In this document: positions 15,076-23,424 of the stretch, piece after piece
How positions within the stretch are numbered: the first letter of the stretch is position 1
Layout: each line of letters starts with the position of its first letter
Source of the DNA: an uncultured Lachnospiraceae bacterium
Lineage (GTDB): Bacteria > Bacillota > Clostridia > Lachnospirales > Lachnospiraceae
Assembly: GCA_946549035.1 (NCBI GenBank)
Contig: CAMNQH010000033.1
Coordinates: forward strand, 1 to 35,447
DNA length: 35,447 nt
Reading direction: 5' to 3'
The notes under the pieces: model-generated
What the model saw: only the letters and a program-made list of their open reading frames with translations
Told to the model about the DNA's origin: nothing
The model's database searches: none
Position numbers and translations under genes: made by a program

Positions 15076-15873
15076 TTATGCAACTGTAATAATCTTCTTT
15101 GGACATTTCTGTGCGCAAACGCCGCATCCAGTACATTTCTCCTGATCAATGTGCGCGATATTGTCTGTCACCGTAACTGCTCCGGAGGGACAATTCTTCT
15201 CGCATAATTTACAACCGATACAGCCTACGGAGCAAGCCGCCATCACATCCTTGCCTTTATCCTTAGACATACATTGTACTTTATGCTTTGCTTCATAAGG
15301 CACAAGCTCAATCAGATGTTTCGGGCAGGCTGCAATACATTTTCCACAAGCCTTGCAGGCTTCCGGATCTACCACTGCAATTCCATCCACTACATGAACC
15401 GCGTCAAAGGGACATGCCTTTACACAGTTTCCAAAGCCCAGACAGCCGTAATTACAAGACTTGGGGCCGCCGCCAGGTACAAATCCCACCATAGCGCAGT
15501 CCTCTTCCCCATAATATTCGTAGTCTTTTTTTGCCTTCTCGCAAGTGCCGGCGCATTTTACAAAAGCTACTTTTTTTACGGCAGCCCCCGCCTCAATGCC
15601 CATAATTTCTCCTACCTTCGCCGCAACGGGAGCGCCGCCCACCGGACAGCCGCCTACCTCTGCTTCGCCTTTCACAATGGCAGCCGCCAGTCCGGAACAT
15701 CCTGCGTACCCGCAGCCGCCGCAGTTATTTCCAGGAAGAACGCCTGTGATGGCCTCTTCTCTTGGATCTACTTCTACTTTTAATTTCTCACCGGCAATTC
15801 CAAGGAAAAAACCGATGATGATTCCTGTGCCACCAACAATGACAGCGGCCAGTATAATTCCTGTTATACTCAT
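15076..15873 (-). CDS. rnfB: Rnf complex subunit B, polyferredoxin
   Basis: The 265-residue ferredoxin-like subunit that takes electrons from reduced ferredoxin into the Rnf complex. An N-terminal membrane helix (about 4-26) is followed by the RnfB-specific Fe-S motif CGGCGYAGCSGLA with a later Cys in GGCPVGG. Several ferredoxin-type clusters follow: CLGFGNCVKACPFDAV, CKACGKCIAACPKHL, CIGCKLCEKNCPSGAV and CTGCGVCAQKCPKKI. ATG 15873 follows AGGAGGGCGGACAT. It is the last gene of rnfCDGEAB and ends directly at the terminator. Length is typical for clostridial forms. Confidence 0.97.
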   Translation of the reverse strand: MSITGIILAAVIVGGTGIIIGFFLGIAGEKLKVEVDPREEAITGVLPGNNCGGCGYAGCSGLAAAIVKGEAEVGGCPVGGAPVAAKVGEIMGIEAGAAVKKVAFVKCAGTCEKAKKDYEYYGEEDCAMVGFVPGGGPKSCNYGCLGFGNCVKACPFDAVHVVDGIAVVDPEACKACGKCIAACPKHLIELVPYEAKHKVQCMSKDKGKDVMAACSVGCIGCKLCEKNCPSGAVTVTDNIAHIDQEKCTGCGVCAQKCPKKIITVA

Positions 15874-15885
15874 ATGTCCGCCCTC

Positions 15886-16458
15886 CTAAATGACTCCGGA
15901 AAATCCGAAGAATGCAATCGCCATCAAGCCTGCAGTCACAAGGACAATGGCAGACCCCCTAAAGGCGCTTGGTATATTGTTATACTCGATCTTCTCACGA
16001 ATTCCCGCCATAATTACAATCGCAATGGTAAATCCCACAGCTGTAGCAAGTCCATTGACTACGCCGCTTAAAATGCTGTAATTATTCTGTACATTCTTCA
16101 ATGCCACGCCAAGAACTGCACAGTTGGTGGTAATCAGAGGAAGATACACACCCAGGGCATTGTAAAGAGGCGGCATTGCTTTTTTCAAAAACATCTCCAC
16201 AAACTGAACCAGCGCTGCAATCACAAGGATAAATACGATGGTTTGAAGATAATCATATTTGGGATATAAAATAAATTTGTAAATGATACTGGTTACTAAG
16301 GATGCCAGCGTCAGTACAAAGATCACGGCCCCGCCCATACCGGCAGCCGTATTTACTTTCTTGGAAACGCCCAGGAAAGGACATAAACCAAGGAACTGGC
16401 TCAATACGACATTATTGACGATGGCAGAGCCAATGGCGATAATAATTAATTCTTTCAT
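15886..16458 (-). CDS. rnfA: Rnf complex subunit A, membrane
   Basis: A 190-residue integral membrane subunit with about six transmembrane helices, homologous to RnfE/NqrD-NqrE. Diagnostic stretches are NNVVLSQFLGLCPFLGVSKKV (about 15-35) and PLITTNCAVLGVAL (about 106-119), with the paired cysteines that ligate the membrane iron site in this family. ATG 16458 follows GAGGGGCAGATTAG. It lies 14 bases after the rnfE stop and 12 bases before rnfB, in the standard clostridial order. Together with RnfE and RnfD it forms the ion-translocating core. Whether this complex moves Na+ or H+ cannot be read with confidence. Confidence 0.97.
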   Translation of the reverse strand: MKELIIIAIGSAIVNNVVLSQFLGLCPFLGVSKKVNTAAGMGGAVIFVLTLASLVTSIIYKFILYPKYDYLQTIVFILVIAALVQFVEMFLKKAMPPLYNALGVYLPLITTNCAVLGVALKNVQNNYSILSGVVNGLATAVGFTIAIVIMAGIREKIEYNNIPSAFRGSAIVLVTAGLMAIAFFGFSGVI

Positions 16459-16472
16459 CTAATCTGCCCCTC

Positions 16473-17207
16473 CTATGCATTTTCTTTCTTTTCCGATGCA
16501 GCGTTCACTTTACCGGTACACATACTGCTCTGTCCGCAGGAAGCGCAGTCTCCTGCCAGACAGCCCTGGGCTGCCGGAAGCGGTTTCCCTTTTTTCTCTG
16601 CTTTGGCCCGAACCACATTCATAATCGCCACCAGACATGCCAGTACAAAGAAAGCTCCGGGAGCCAGCACGAAAATGGTAATGGGGGTATAGCCAAATCC
16701 GCCGTTTTCTGCCAAAGGAAGCACCTGAGCGCCGAAAATCTGTCCTGCTCCTAAAATCTCACGCACGATACCAATGCAGGTTAAGCCTACGGTAAAGCCT
16801 AATCCCATACCGATACCGTCAAAAATAGAAGGTACTACAGAGTTCTTGGAAGCATAGCTCTCCGCTCTTCCTAGGATAATACAGTTTACTACAATCAGAG
16901 GAATGTAGATTCCCAGAGAATCATATAAGGAAGGAATAAAGCCCTGTACCAAAAACTGTACAATGGTCACGAAGGACGCCACAACTACGATAAAGGCAGG
17001 AACACGCACCTTATCCGGAATAATGTTTCTTAACACTGAAATCAGCATATTGGACATAACCAAAACTACGGTAGTGGAAAGTCCCATACCAAGGCCGTTG
17101 ATGGCGGAGGTGGTTACCGCAAGGGTAGGACACATACCAAGCATCAAGATAAAGGTAGGATTCTCCTTAACGATACCGTTATAAATACGTTCTGTACATT
17201 TATTCAT
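16473..17207 (-). CDS. rnfE: Rnf complex subunit E with cysteine-rich C-terminal tail
   Basis: A membrane subunit (about six helices) homologous to NqrD. Core markers are NPTFILMLGMCPTLAVTTSA, PLIVVNCIILGRAE, NSVVPSIFDGIGMGLGFTV and FGYTPITIFVLAPGAFF. I chose ATG 17207, eight bases after GGAGG. The longer frame from 17228 would overlap rnfG by 29 bases and has no clear ribosome site. After the last helix there is an unusual tail of about 35 residues carrying Cys216, Cys221, Cys224 and Cys230 (C-x4-C-x2-C-x5-C). It follows a KKGKPLP linker and ends in a charged segment. The spacing could hold Zn or an Fe-S cluster; this is inference. Confidence 0.96.
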   Translation of the reverse strand: MNKCTERIYNGIVKENPTFILMLGMCPTLAVTTSAINGLGMGLSTTVVLVMSNMLISVLRNIIPDKVRVPAFIVVVASFVTIVQFLVQGFIPSLYDSLGIYIPLIVVNCIILGRAESYASKNSVVPSIFDGIGMGLGFTVGLTCIGIVREILGAGQIFGAQVLPLAENGGFGYTPITIFVLAPGAFFVLACLVAIMNVVRAKAEKKGKPLPAAQGCLAGDCASCGQSSMCTGKVNAASEKKENA

Positions 17208-17817
17208 TTGCGCCGCCTCCTTCTGCAATCGTCCTGAAGTAGAATAACGCTGCGTCTACACCGTTTGTTACTGCGCGGCTGGTAATTGTCGCGCCGCTGA
17301 TTGCTTCAATTTGATTCTCGCTTGATGCAGTGCCCTTTACCACGTCAAAAGCTTCTGCATTCTTTCCCTCAAACTGGGAATAAAACTTCTCTTCCTTGGC
17401 CTTCATACCAAGTCCGGCAGTCTCGCTGATAGATGTGATGGAATATCCGTTTACTGTTCCGTCGTTGCAAATACCTACGGAAAAGGTAATGTCCCCGCCG
17501 TAGCCTGCATGGGAAGTAACCGTAATTACATACCCTAACGTAGCGCCGGAAGCATCCTTGGCCGCAACAACGCCTTCAATGGTATTTTCCGTGTATCCGC
17601 TCTGGGCGACTGCTTCCGCCGCCGCTGTCTCGTCAAAGCCCTCGTAATCTTCAAAGGTCCCCGCTCCCTCAAATACCGTCTGGTATGCTTTCTGCTGGGT
17701 ATTATACTGGGCTGTGGCAATGGGTTCTTTGGTAATTTCATACACCAGGCCCAGCAGGCAGCCGGAGACTAATGTAATGACAGTTATAATAATCGCGTCT
17801 TTTACTATCTTGTTCAT
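17200..17817 (-). CDS. rnfG: Rnf complex subunit G, covalent flavoprotein
   Basis: A 205-residue subunit with one N-terminal membrane helix (about 8-28) and an extracytoplasmic FMN-binding domain. The flavinylation motif is SGATITS, with FMN expected on Thr177 through a phosphodiester bond made by ApbE, whose gene is at 4008-5042. Other family blocks are HAGYGGDITFSVGI and ISETAGLGMKAKEE. The ATG overlaps the rnfD stop by one base (TAATG) with GGAGG upstream, so the two are translationally coupled. The 3' end overlaps the chosen rnfE start by 8 bases. Confidence 0.97.
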   Translation of the reverse strand: MNKIVKDAIIITVITLVSGCLLGLVYEITKEPIATAQYNTQQKAYQTVFEGAGTFEDYEGFDETAAAEAVAQSGYTENTIEGVVAAKDASGATLGYVITVTSHAGYGGDITFSVGICNDGTVNGYSITSISETAGLGMKAKEEKFYSQFEGKNAEAFDVVKGTASSENQIEAISGATITSRAVTNGVDAALFYFRTIAEGGGANE

Positions 17818-18773
17818 TATCTCTCGCCTCCTTTTCCGAAGGGCTTAGGAATCGTAACCCGCTCAATCAAAGGCACCAAAAGGTTACTGAAGATAATTGC
17901 GTAGGAAACTCCTTCCGCGCTGGCTCCAAAAATACGGAAAATCCCGGTGAGGATTCCTAAGACTATTCCGAATATAATTTTCCCCAGAGGCGTAATCGGA
18001 GAGGTCACATAATCGGTAGCCATAAAGAATGCTCCCAGCATCAGTCCGCCGCCGCACAGATGAGCAACTACATAACTCCAGTCAAAGCCATGGCCGCCGA
18101 ACAACAATACAAAAATGATAAAGGTAATGATATAGGTAGCCGGAATCTTAAGGTCAATCACACCCATGAGAATCAAAAAGATTGCCCCGATCAATACGGC
18201 AATCACAGAAGTCTCCCCGATCGTTCCGGGAATCCGTCCGATCAGCATATCCATGGTATTGACGCTCTCTCCTGCCTTTAACGCCGCCAGAGGAGTCGCG
18301 CTGCTGACAGCATCCATGCCCTGGCTGATATAATATTTGCTGTTGGCAAAGCTGGTCATAGGTCCGGTAAAGGAAATCAACAGAAAGCATCTGCCTCCCA
18401 AAGCCGGGTTCATAAAGTTCTGCCCCAGACCGCCGAACAAACATTTTACAATTACAATGGCAAACACACCGCCTATAATCGCCATCCACCAGGGAAGGGT
18501 AGGAGGCAGGTTCAAGGCCAAAAGAAGGCCGGTTACCACCGCGCTTAAATCGCGAATCGTATCTTTACGTTTTGTAATTTTATCAAACGCCCACTCGGAA
18601 ATTACACAGCTTAAAATTGTAATCACAATCAGCAGCAATGCATGTAATCCGAAATTGTAAATTCCAAACAAACTGGCCGGCAGCAATGCAATAATCACAT
18701 ACAGCATAATTCTGTCGGTGGTATCTTTGGATCTTACATGTGGTGAGGATGAAACATTATACATATCACTCAC
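17817..18773 (-). CDS. rnfD: Rnf complex subunit D, covalent flavoprotein
   Basis: A 318-residue integral membrane subunit related to NqrB with about 8-9 hydrophobic segments. The covalent-FMN site is DAVSSATPLAAL, with Thr160 as the likely acceptor. GGLGQNFMNPALGGRCFL and the C-terminal GVSYAIIFSNLLVPLIER are family hallmarks. The start is GTG 18773, seven bases after AGAGGTGG; the ATG three codons later is too far from that site. It lies 29 bases after rnfC. It forms part of the ion-conducting core and passes electrons to RnfG. Confidence 0.96.
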   Translation of the reverse strand: MSDMYNVSSSPHVRSKDTTDRIMLYVIIALLPASLFGIYNFGLHALLLIVITILSCVISEWAFDKITKRKDTIRDLSAVVTGLLLALNLPPTLPWWMAIIGGVFAIVIVKCLFGGLGQNFMNPALGGRCFLLISFTGPMTSFANSKYYISQGMDAVSSATPLAALKAGESVNTMDMLIGRIPGTIGETSVIAVLIGAIFLILMGVIDLKIPATYIITFIIFVLLFGGHGFDWSYVVAHLCGGGLMLGAFFMATDYVTSPITPLGKIIFGIVLGILTGIFRIFGASAEGVSYAIIFSNLLVPLIERVTIPKPFGKGGER

Positions 18774-18802
18774 TTTTAATCCACCTCTTTCTTATCGTAT
18801 CA

Positions 18803-20122
18803 TTATTTTTTCCTTTTATTGGCAAGCACTGTTTTCTTCATGGATTTGATTGCCTGGGCAAGCTGGCGCTTTGCAGGACAGATAAAACTGCAGCTTCCGC
18901 ACTCAATACACTCTAAGCCATTCCATTTTTCAAACATGTTTTCCTGATAATTCTCTGAATAATCTGCCAATCTGGATGGAACGATTCTGGATGGACAGAC
19001 TTCCACGCACCGGGCGCAGTTGATACATGCGCTTGGCTGGTACTTCGCCACCTCATCCTCTGTCAGGCACAACAGCGCAGAGGTCGTCTTAGTGGTGGGT
19101 ATATCCAGTCCAAACATGGCAAATCCCATCATGGGGCCGCCGGAAATAATCTTTTTGGGCTGTTCTTTAAAGCCTCCTGCCATCTCAGCCAATTCTGCGA
19201 AATTCGTTCCGATGCATACAGAAAAATTGGCTGGATCTTTTACTGCCTGCCCCGTAATCGTTACAATCCGGTGCATCAGGGGTTTGCCCAATTTCACAGC
19301 ATTGTAAATGGCCACTAAGGTGTCTACGTTATTCACGATGCAGCCTGCATCCGCCGGAAGCATAGATGCATTGATGGCCCGCTTGCTGATAGCATAGATC
19401 AGCTGACGCTCCGACCCTTGAGGATACTTGGTCTTTAACGGGCAAACCTCTACTTTGGGCTCATCCTTTACCATCTCTGTCAGCTTCTGGATACAATCCG
19501 GCTTATTATCTTCAATTCCAAGATATGCCTTTGCATTTGGAAAAAGCTGCAACACGATTTTCAAACCGCCGATTAATTTCTCAGGCTCTTCTAACATCCT
19601 GCGGTAATCTGACGTCAGATACGGCTCGCATTCCGCGCAGTTGGCAATTATGTACTCAATTTTCTCCGGCTCCTTGGGAGACAGCTTCACATGGGTTGGG
19701 AAGCCTGCGCCTCCCATACCTACAATTCCTGCCTCTTTGATCTTGTCGATAATCTCTTCCTTGGATAAAGACGCCACATCCTTTGTCTCTTTAAATTCCA
19801 CGGACTTGAATTCCCCGTCATTTTCAATTACAATGGATGTTACCATGTCCCCCACAACCACCCGGCGCGGCTCAATGGCCTTAACCTTACCGGACGCGCT
19901 GGCATAAATTGGCGCAGACACAAAGCCGCCTGCTTCCGCAATCTTCTGCCCTTTTAATACAGTATCTCCCACAGCCACCACCGGCTTGGCCGGCGCACCG
20001 ATATGCTGGGACAGAGGATATACCATATCGCCTTTGGGTAATACTTCACGTATTGGCTTATCTTTGGATAACTCCTTCCCGTCATAGGGATGGATTCCAC
20101 CTTTAAAAGTACCTAAACCCAT
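18803..20122 (-). CDS. rnfC: Rnf complex subunit C, NADH/FMN/Fe-S subunit
   Basis: A 439-residue cytoplasmic peripheral subunit that exchanges electrons with NAD. An N-terminal RnfC barrel-sandwich segment (KPVVAVGDTVLKGQKIAEA, about 47-65) is followed by the NuoF-like nucleotide/FMN domain with GIVGMGGAGFPTHVKL (about 133-148) and CAECEPYLTSDYR. The C-terminal dicluster ferredoxin domain carries CINCARCVEVCPSRIVP and CIECGSCSFICPAKRQ. ATG 20122 follows AGAAAGAGGGGCTACGAA. First gene of the six-gene operon; an extended -10 promoter lies about 40 bases upstream. Confidence 0.97.
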   Translation of the reverse strand: MGLGTFKGGIHPYDGKELSKDKPIREVLPKGDMVYPLSQHIGAPAKPVVAVGDTVLKGQKIAEAGGFVSAPIYASASGKVKAIEPRRVVVGDMVTSIVIENDGEFKSVEFKETKDVASLSKEEIIDKIKEAGIVGMGGAGFPTHVKLSPKEPEKIEYIIANCAECEPYLTSDYRRMLEEPEKLIGGLKIVLQLFPNAKAYLGIEDNKPDCIQKLTEMVKDEPKVEVCPLKTKYPQGSERQLIYAISKRAINASMLPADAGCIVNNVDTLVAIYNAVKLGKPLMHRIVTITGQAVKDPANFSVCIGTNFAELAEMAGGFKEQPKKIISGGPMMGFAMFGLDIPTTKTTSALLCLTEDEVAKYQPSACINCARCVEVCPSRIVPSRLADYSENYQENMFEKWNGLECIECGSCSFICPAKRQLAQAIKSMKKTVLANKRKK

Positions 20123-20162
20123 TTCGTAGCCCCTCTTTCTCTTAAATTTGTAATTTCCCTTT

Positions 20163-20171
20163 ATTATATCA
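20163..20171 (-). promoter_or_regulatory. Extended -10 promoter of the rnf operon
   Basis: TGATATAAT on the minus strand is a perfect TG-n-TATAAT. A weak -35 (TTGTCT) lies 19 bases further up. It is divergent from, and about 80 bases away from, the promoter of the RNase H-like gene. Confidence 0.6.
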
Positions 20172-20245
20172 TAAAATCTCCTACAAAAGACAAGGATTTT
20201 TGTACTTTTTTACAAACACGCACAAGGGAAACACTAACTGGGACA

Positions 20246-20274
20246 TTGCATATTGTCCGATTCTTTTGTACAAT
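20246..20274 (+). promoter_or_regulatory. Promoter of the YprB-like gene
   Basis: TTGCAT (20246-20251), a 17-base spacer and TACAAT (20269-20274). The -35 contains a TTG that opens a longer in-frame reading, but the real start lies downstream at 20324 after a perfect AGGAGG. Confidence 0.6.
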
Positions 20275-20323
20275 ATGGTTGATTCTTATATTACCCTTTG
20301 ACTGCTCCTCAGGAGGAAATCCA

Positions 20324-21433
20324 ATGAAAGAATTTACTCAACGTATCCCGGCTTCTTTATCCTCTCCCGTTTCTTCTTCCTGCCTTTTTTTGGATATTGA
20401 AACTACTGGACTTTCAGCAAAAAAGAACCGCCTATATCTCATCGGCTGCGCCTGCCTTACGGACAATCATATCGTCCTTCACCAATTTTTTGCCGAATCT
20501 TCTCAGGAAGAAACAGCCCTCCTTCTTGCTTTTTCTAACTATTGCCGTGGATTTCATACGCTGATTACTTTTAACGGCACGGGCTTTGACCTTCCCTTCC
20601 TAAAGCAGCGCTGTGAACTTTTAAGCCTTGACAATCCCACGGCTACTCTAAAGCATATGGACTTGATGCGCCTGATCGCCCCCTTCAAGAAGCTGTTAAA
20701 GCTTCCTAATCTACGCCAAAAATCCATCGAAGCATTTTTATCTCTGGAACGAGAAGATTTATATTCCGGAAAAGAACTGATTGAGATATACCATACCTAC
20801 GAGCTTGCCAAAGATCCCCAAAGCCTTTCTCTCCTTCTTTTGCATAATAAAGAGGACGTCCTGGCTATGCCCAGGCTGCTTCCTATCTTGGCCTACCAGG
20901 ATTTCTTCCAGGGCAGGTTTTCCATTGGGGATGTAAAACGCTCCTCCTACCGGGATTACGAGGGAACTGACGCCTTAGAGGTATTCTTTGAGCTGTCCCC
21001 AGACACTTCTTTTCCCTGCCATTTTTCCTGTGTGCTGGAAGAACTCCATCTTTCCGGCCAGGACAATAAGGCCAAGTTAAGGGTAAAGGCTTTTCAGGGA
21101 GAGCTGAAATACTTCTACCCCAATTACAAGGATTACTACTATCTTCCCCAAGAAGATACGGCCATACATAAAAGCGTCGCCGCATATGTAGACCAGGAAT
21201 TCCGTCAAAAAGCCAAGCCTTCCAACTGCTATGTCAAAAAAAGCGGGTTATTTCTCCCCCAGTATAAAGAATGTATCACCCCCTGCTTTCACACTGGGTT
21301 TCACGAGACCCCCTCTTATTTTGAGCTTTCGGAAGCCTTCCTTGCTTCCCCTAAATTACAAAAAAAATATGTGATGCATCTTCTCTCGGTACTGCAGCCC
21401 CTCCCAAAACTAAACCATATCATTTCACAGTAA
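20324..21433 (+). CDS. YprB-like RNase H-fold (DEDD) exonuclease
   Basis: A 369-residue protein with an N-terminal RNase_H_2 / DEDD exonuclease domain (YprB family). The first acidic pair is in FLDIETTGLSAKKNRLYLIG (about 27-46), the second motif is ITFNGTGFDLPFLKQRC (about 88-104), and the last is LLHNKEDVLAMPRLL (about 179-193). The C-terminal half (about 200-369) has no motif I recognise. Such proteins are predicted 3'-5' nucleases; the substrate is not established. ATG 20324 is seven bases after AGGAGG. It diverges from rnfC with its own promoter, and its end faces cheR across a strong hairpin. Confidence 0.85.
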   Translation: MKEFTQRIPASLSSPVSSSCLFLDIETTGLSAKKNRLYLIGCACLTDNHIVLHQFFAESSQEETALLLAFSNYCRGFHTLITFNGTGFDLPFLKQRCELLSLDNPTATLKHMDLMRLIAPFKKLLKLPNLRQKSIEAFLSLEREDLYSGKELIEIYHTYELAKDPQSLSLLLLHNKEDVLAMPRLLPILAYQDFFQGRFSIGDVKRSSYRDYEGTDALEVFFELSPDTSFPCHFSCVLEELHLSGQDNKAKLRVKAFQGELKYFYPNYKDYYYLPQEDTAIHKSVAAYVDQEFRQKAKPSNCYVKKSGLFLPQYKECITPCFHTGFHETPSYFELSEAFLASPKLQKKYVMHLLSVLQPLPKLNHIISQ

Positions 21434-21450
21434 CACAGTCCTTCTTATTC

Positions 21451-21492
21451 AGAAAAAAGCAGCCTGCACATTTCATCCATGTACAGGCTGCT
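21451..21492 (-). terminator. Rho-independent terminator after cheR
   Basis: On the minus strand, AGCAGCCTGTACAT pairs with ATGTGCAGGCTGCT (one mismatch) and runs into TTTTTTC. Strong and well placed, six bases after the cheR stop. Confidence 0.9.
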
Positions 21493-21497
21493 TATCC

Positions 21498-22274
21498 TTA
21501 CATCTTTTGGAAAAAGAAGGATTGGTTCCTCTGATAATTCAATTCTTTATAATTCATAATCTGCTCTGTGCTTCCGATAAAGAGAATTCCCTCTTTCACA
21601 AGCGCCTGGTTGAACTTCTTATAAATCTCTTCCTTTGCCTCTTCCGTAAAATAAATCATAACATTACGGCAGACAATCAAATGACATCCAGTGGGATAAG
21701 CATCCTTCAACAAGTCATGCTGTTTAAATTCCACTCTGGCTTTAATCTCATTGGCAATCTTATAGGAAGCTCCTACCTTTGTAAAGTACTTCTTTTTCAA
21801 GTCGTCCGGAACAGCCGCCAGGCTCTTTTCATTGTAAAGCCCCATTCTGGCTTTATCCAGAATCTGCTTATCAATATCCGTAGCAATAATCTTAATCTGG
21901 TTTAAGGGCAAATGCTTGGACAATGCCATTACCAAAGAATAGGGCTCATCCCCGGTAGAGCACGCAGCGCTCCAGATCTTTAAATTCTTTCCGAAACGAT
22001 TGATCAGGGCAGGAAATACATCCCGGTCCAAAAGCTTCCACTGCTCCGGATTCCGATAAAATTCAGAAACGTTAATGGTCAGAAAGCTGACAAATTGTTC
22101 AAACTTCTCTTTGTCCTTTTTGATCAACGCTACATAATCATCATAGCTTTTTACCTTGTTCTTCGTAATCAGCGTATCAATGCGGCGCTTCATCTGCTTT
22201 TCCTTGTAAGAATTCAGATCAATCTGAGTCAACATCAAAATATCTTTTTTAAATTTTTCATATCCCTGCAACAT
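21498..22274 (-). CDS. cheR: CheR-family protein-glutamate O-methyltransferase
   Basis: A 258-residue SAM-dependent methyltransferase that methylates glutamates of chemoreceptors. It has an N-terminal helical CheR_N domain (about 1-60), FLTINVSEFYRNPEQW, the SAM-binding IWSAACSTGDEPYSLVMAL (about 98-116; Asp where most CheR have Glu), ATDIDKQIL, and the catalytic-region CRNVMIYF followed by LFIGSTEQI. Length is typical. ATG 22274 follows GAGGTACATAC. No other chemotaxis gene is present; it sits 55 bases after the ribosomal protein S1 gene and shares the terminator at 21451-21492. Its target could be a receptor encoded elsewhere. Confidence 0.92.
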   Translation of the reverse strand: MLQGYEKFKKDILMLTQIDLNSYKEKQMKRRIDTLITKNKVKSYDDYVALIKKDKEKFEQFVSFLTINVSEFYRNPEQWKLLDRDVFPALINRFGKNLKIWSAACSTGDEPYSLVMALSKHLPLNQIKIIATDIDKQILDKARMGLYNEKSLAAVPDDLKKKYFTKVGASYKIANEIKARVEFKQHDLLKDAYPTGCHLIVCRNVMIYFTEEAKEEIYKKFNQALVKEGILFIGSTEQIMNYKELNYQRNQSFFFQKM

Positions 22275-22329
22275 GTATGTACCTCAGCTTTTTATTCATT
22301 ACATTTAGTTACGATGAAACTTATGATTA

Positions 22330-23424
22330 TTACTCTTCCTCATACTCGGAGTCTTCCGCTGCAGTATTCTCCTCGTTCATCAGCACTTTCATGCTCAGGC
22401 TGATCTTCTTATCCGCTTCATTAAAGTCAACGATCTTAGCTTCGATTTCCTGACCTACCTTCAATACGTCTGAAGGCTTCTCCACATGCTCTCTGGAAAT
22501 CTGGGAAACATGCAGCAGCGCGTCCACGCCGGGAGCTAATTCTACAAACGCGCCAAAATCTGTCATTCTTGCCACTACGCCCTGAATAATGGTTCCGGCG
22601 GCATATTTATCTGCGGCATCCTTCCAAGGATTCTGATCTTCAAATTTCATACTCAAGGCAATCTTCTTATCGTTGATATCTTTGATAAAAGCCGTTACCT
22701 GCTCTCCCACTTTAAATACCTTCTTGGGGTTTTCTACTCTTCCCCAGGACATTTCGGAAATATGAAGCAGGCCGTCTGCGCCGCCCAAATCAATAAATGC
22801 GCCGAAATCCGTTACATTCTTAACAGTACCTTCTACAACATCCCCGATATTGATTCTTGCAAACAGCTCCTTCTGCAGCTCTGCCTTCTTTGCCAACATC
22901 AGCTGCTTCCGGTCGCCGATAATCCTTCTCTTTCTGGGATTGAATTCTGTAATTACAAATTCAATGTCCTGGCCGTCATATTTGGTCAGATCCTTTTCAT
23001 AAGAATCGGATACCAGGCTGGCGGGAATAAATACTCTGGACTCATCAATAATCACGCTTAAACCGCCATCTAACACCTGAGCCACTTTTGCGGTGAGCAC
23101 TTCCTGGCTGTTGAAAGCCTCTTCCAGACGCTTGCTGCCTCTTTCTGCTGCAAGACGCTTATAGGTCAATAACACCTGTCCTTCGCCGTCATTCACTTTT
23201 AAAACCTTTGCTTCCATAGTGTCGCCGACAGATACCATCGTGGTCAGGTCTACATTCGTCTCGTTTGTATATTCATTACGGGTAATGATTCCGTCTGACT
23301 TATAGCCAATATTCAATATGATCTCGTCCGGCTTCACATCGATAACGGTACCTTCGACTACTTCTCCATTTCTGATTGTTTTAAATGATTCTTCCAGCAT
23401 TTGTTCAAAACTCATTTCTGACAT
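22330..23424 (-). CDS. rpsA: Ribosomal protein S1-like protein, four S1 domains
   Basis: A 364-residue RNA-binding protein with four S1/OB-fold repeats at roughly residues 17-88, 104-170, 190-258 and 275-345. The last two are the most canonical (GTVKNVTDFGAFIDLGGADGLLHISEM and GVVARMTDFGAFVELAPGVDALLHVSQI). The tail is acidic (AAEDSEYEEE). Low-GC Gram-positive S1 proteins usually have four repeats against six in E. coli and are thought to aid mRNA handling. The start ATG lies 20 bases inside the ispH 3' end, in a different frame. In many clostridia the two are fused into one polypeptide; here they are separate but overlapping. Confidence 0.93.
   Translation of the reverse strand: MSEMSFEQMLEESFKTIRNGEVVEGTVIDVKPDEIILNIGYKSDGIITRNEYTNETNVDLTTMVSVGDTMEAKVLKVNDGEGQVLLTYKRLAAERGSKRLEEAFNSQEVLTAKVAQVLDGGLSVIIDESRVFIPASLVSDSYEKDLTKYDGQDIEFVITEFNPRKRRIIGDRKQLMLAKKAELQKELFARINIGDVVEGTVKNVTDFGAFIDLGGADGLLHISEMSWGRVENPKKVFKVGEQVTAFIKDINDKKIALSMKFEDQNPWKDAADKYAAGTIIQGVVARMTDFGAFVELAPGVDALLHVSQISREHVEKPSDVLKVGQEIEAKIVDFNEADKKISLSMKVLMNEENTAAEDSEYEEE

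Noticed and set aside
15274-15783. A 169-residue plus-strand open frame across rnfB
   Set aside because: Antisense shadow of a cysteine-rich ferredoxin gene; the high Tyr/Phe/Cys content is a by-product of the opposite strand.
20246-20323. Longer N-terminus of the YprB-like protein beginning at TTG 20246
   Set aside because: That TTG is the -35 box of a 17-base-spaced promoter, and a perfect AGGAGG sits before ATG 20324.
23405-23424. ispH/S1 overlap as a frameshift error in one fused gene
   Set aside because: Each protein is full-length with a proper start and end, so a simple split is more likely; the fusion idea is kept only as a finding to check.
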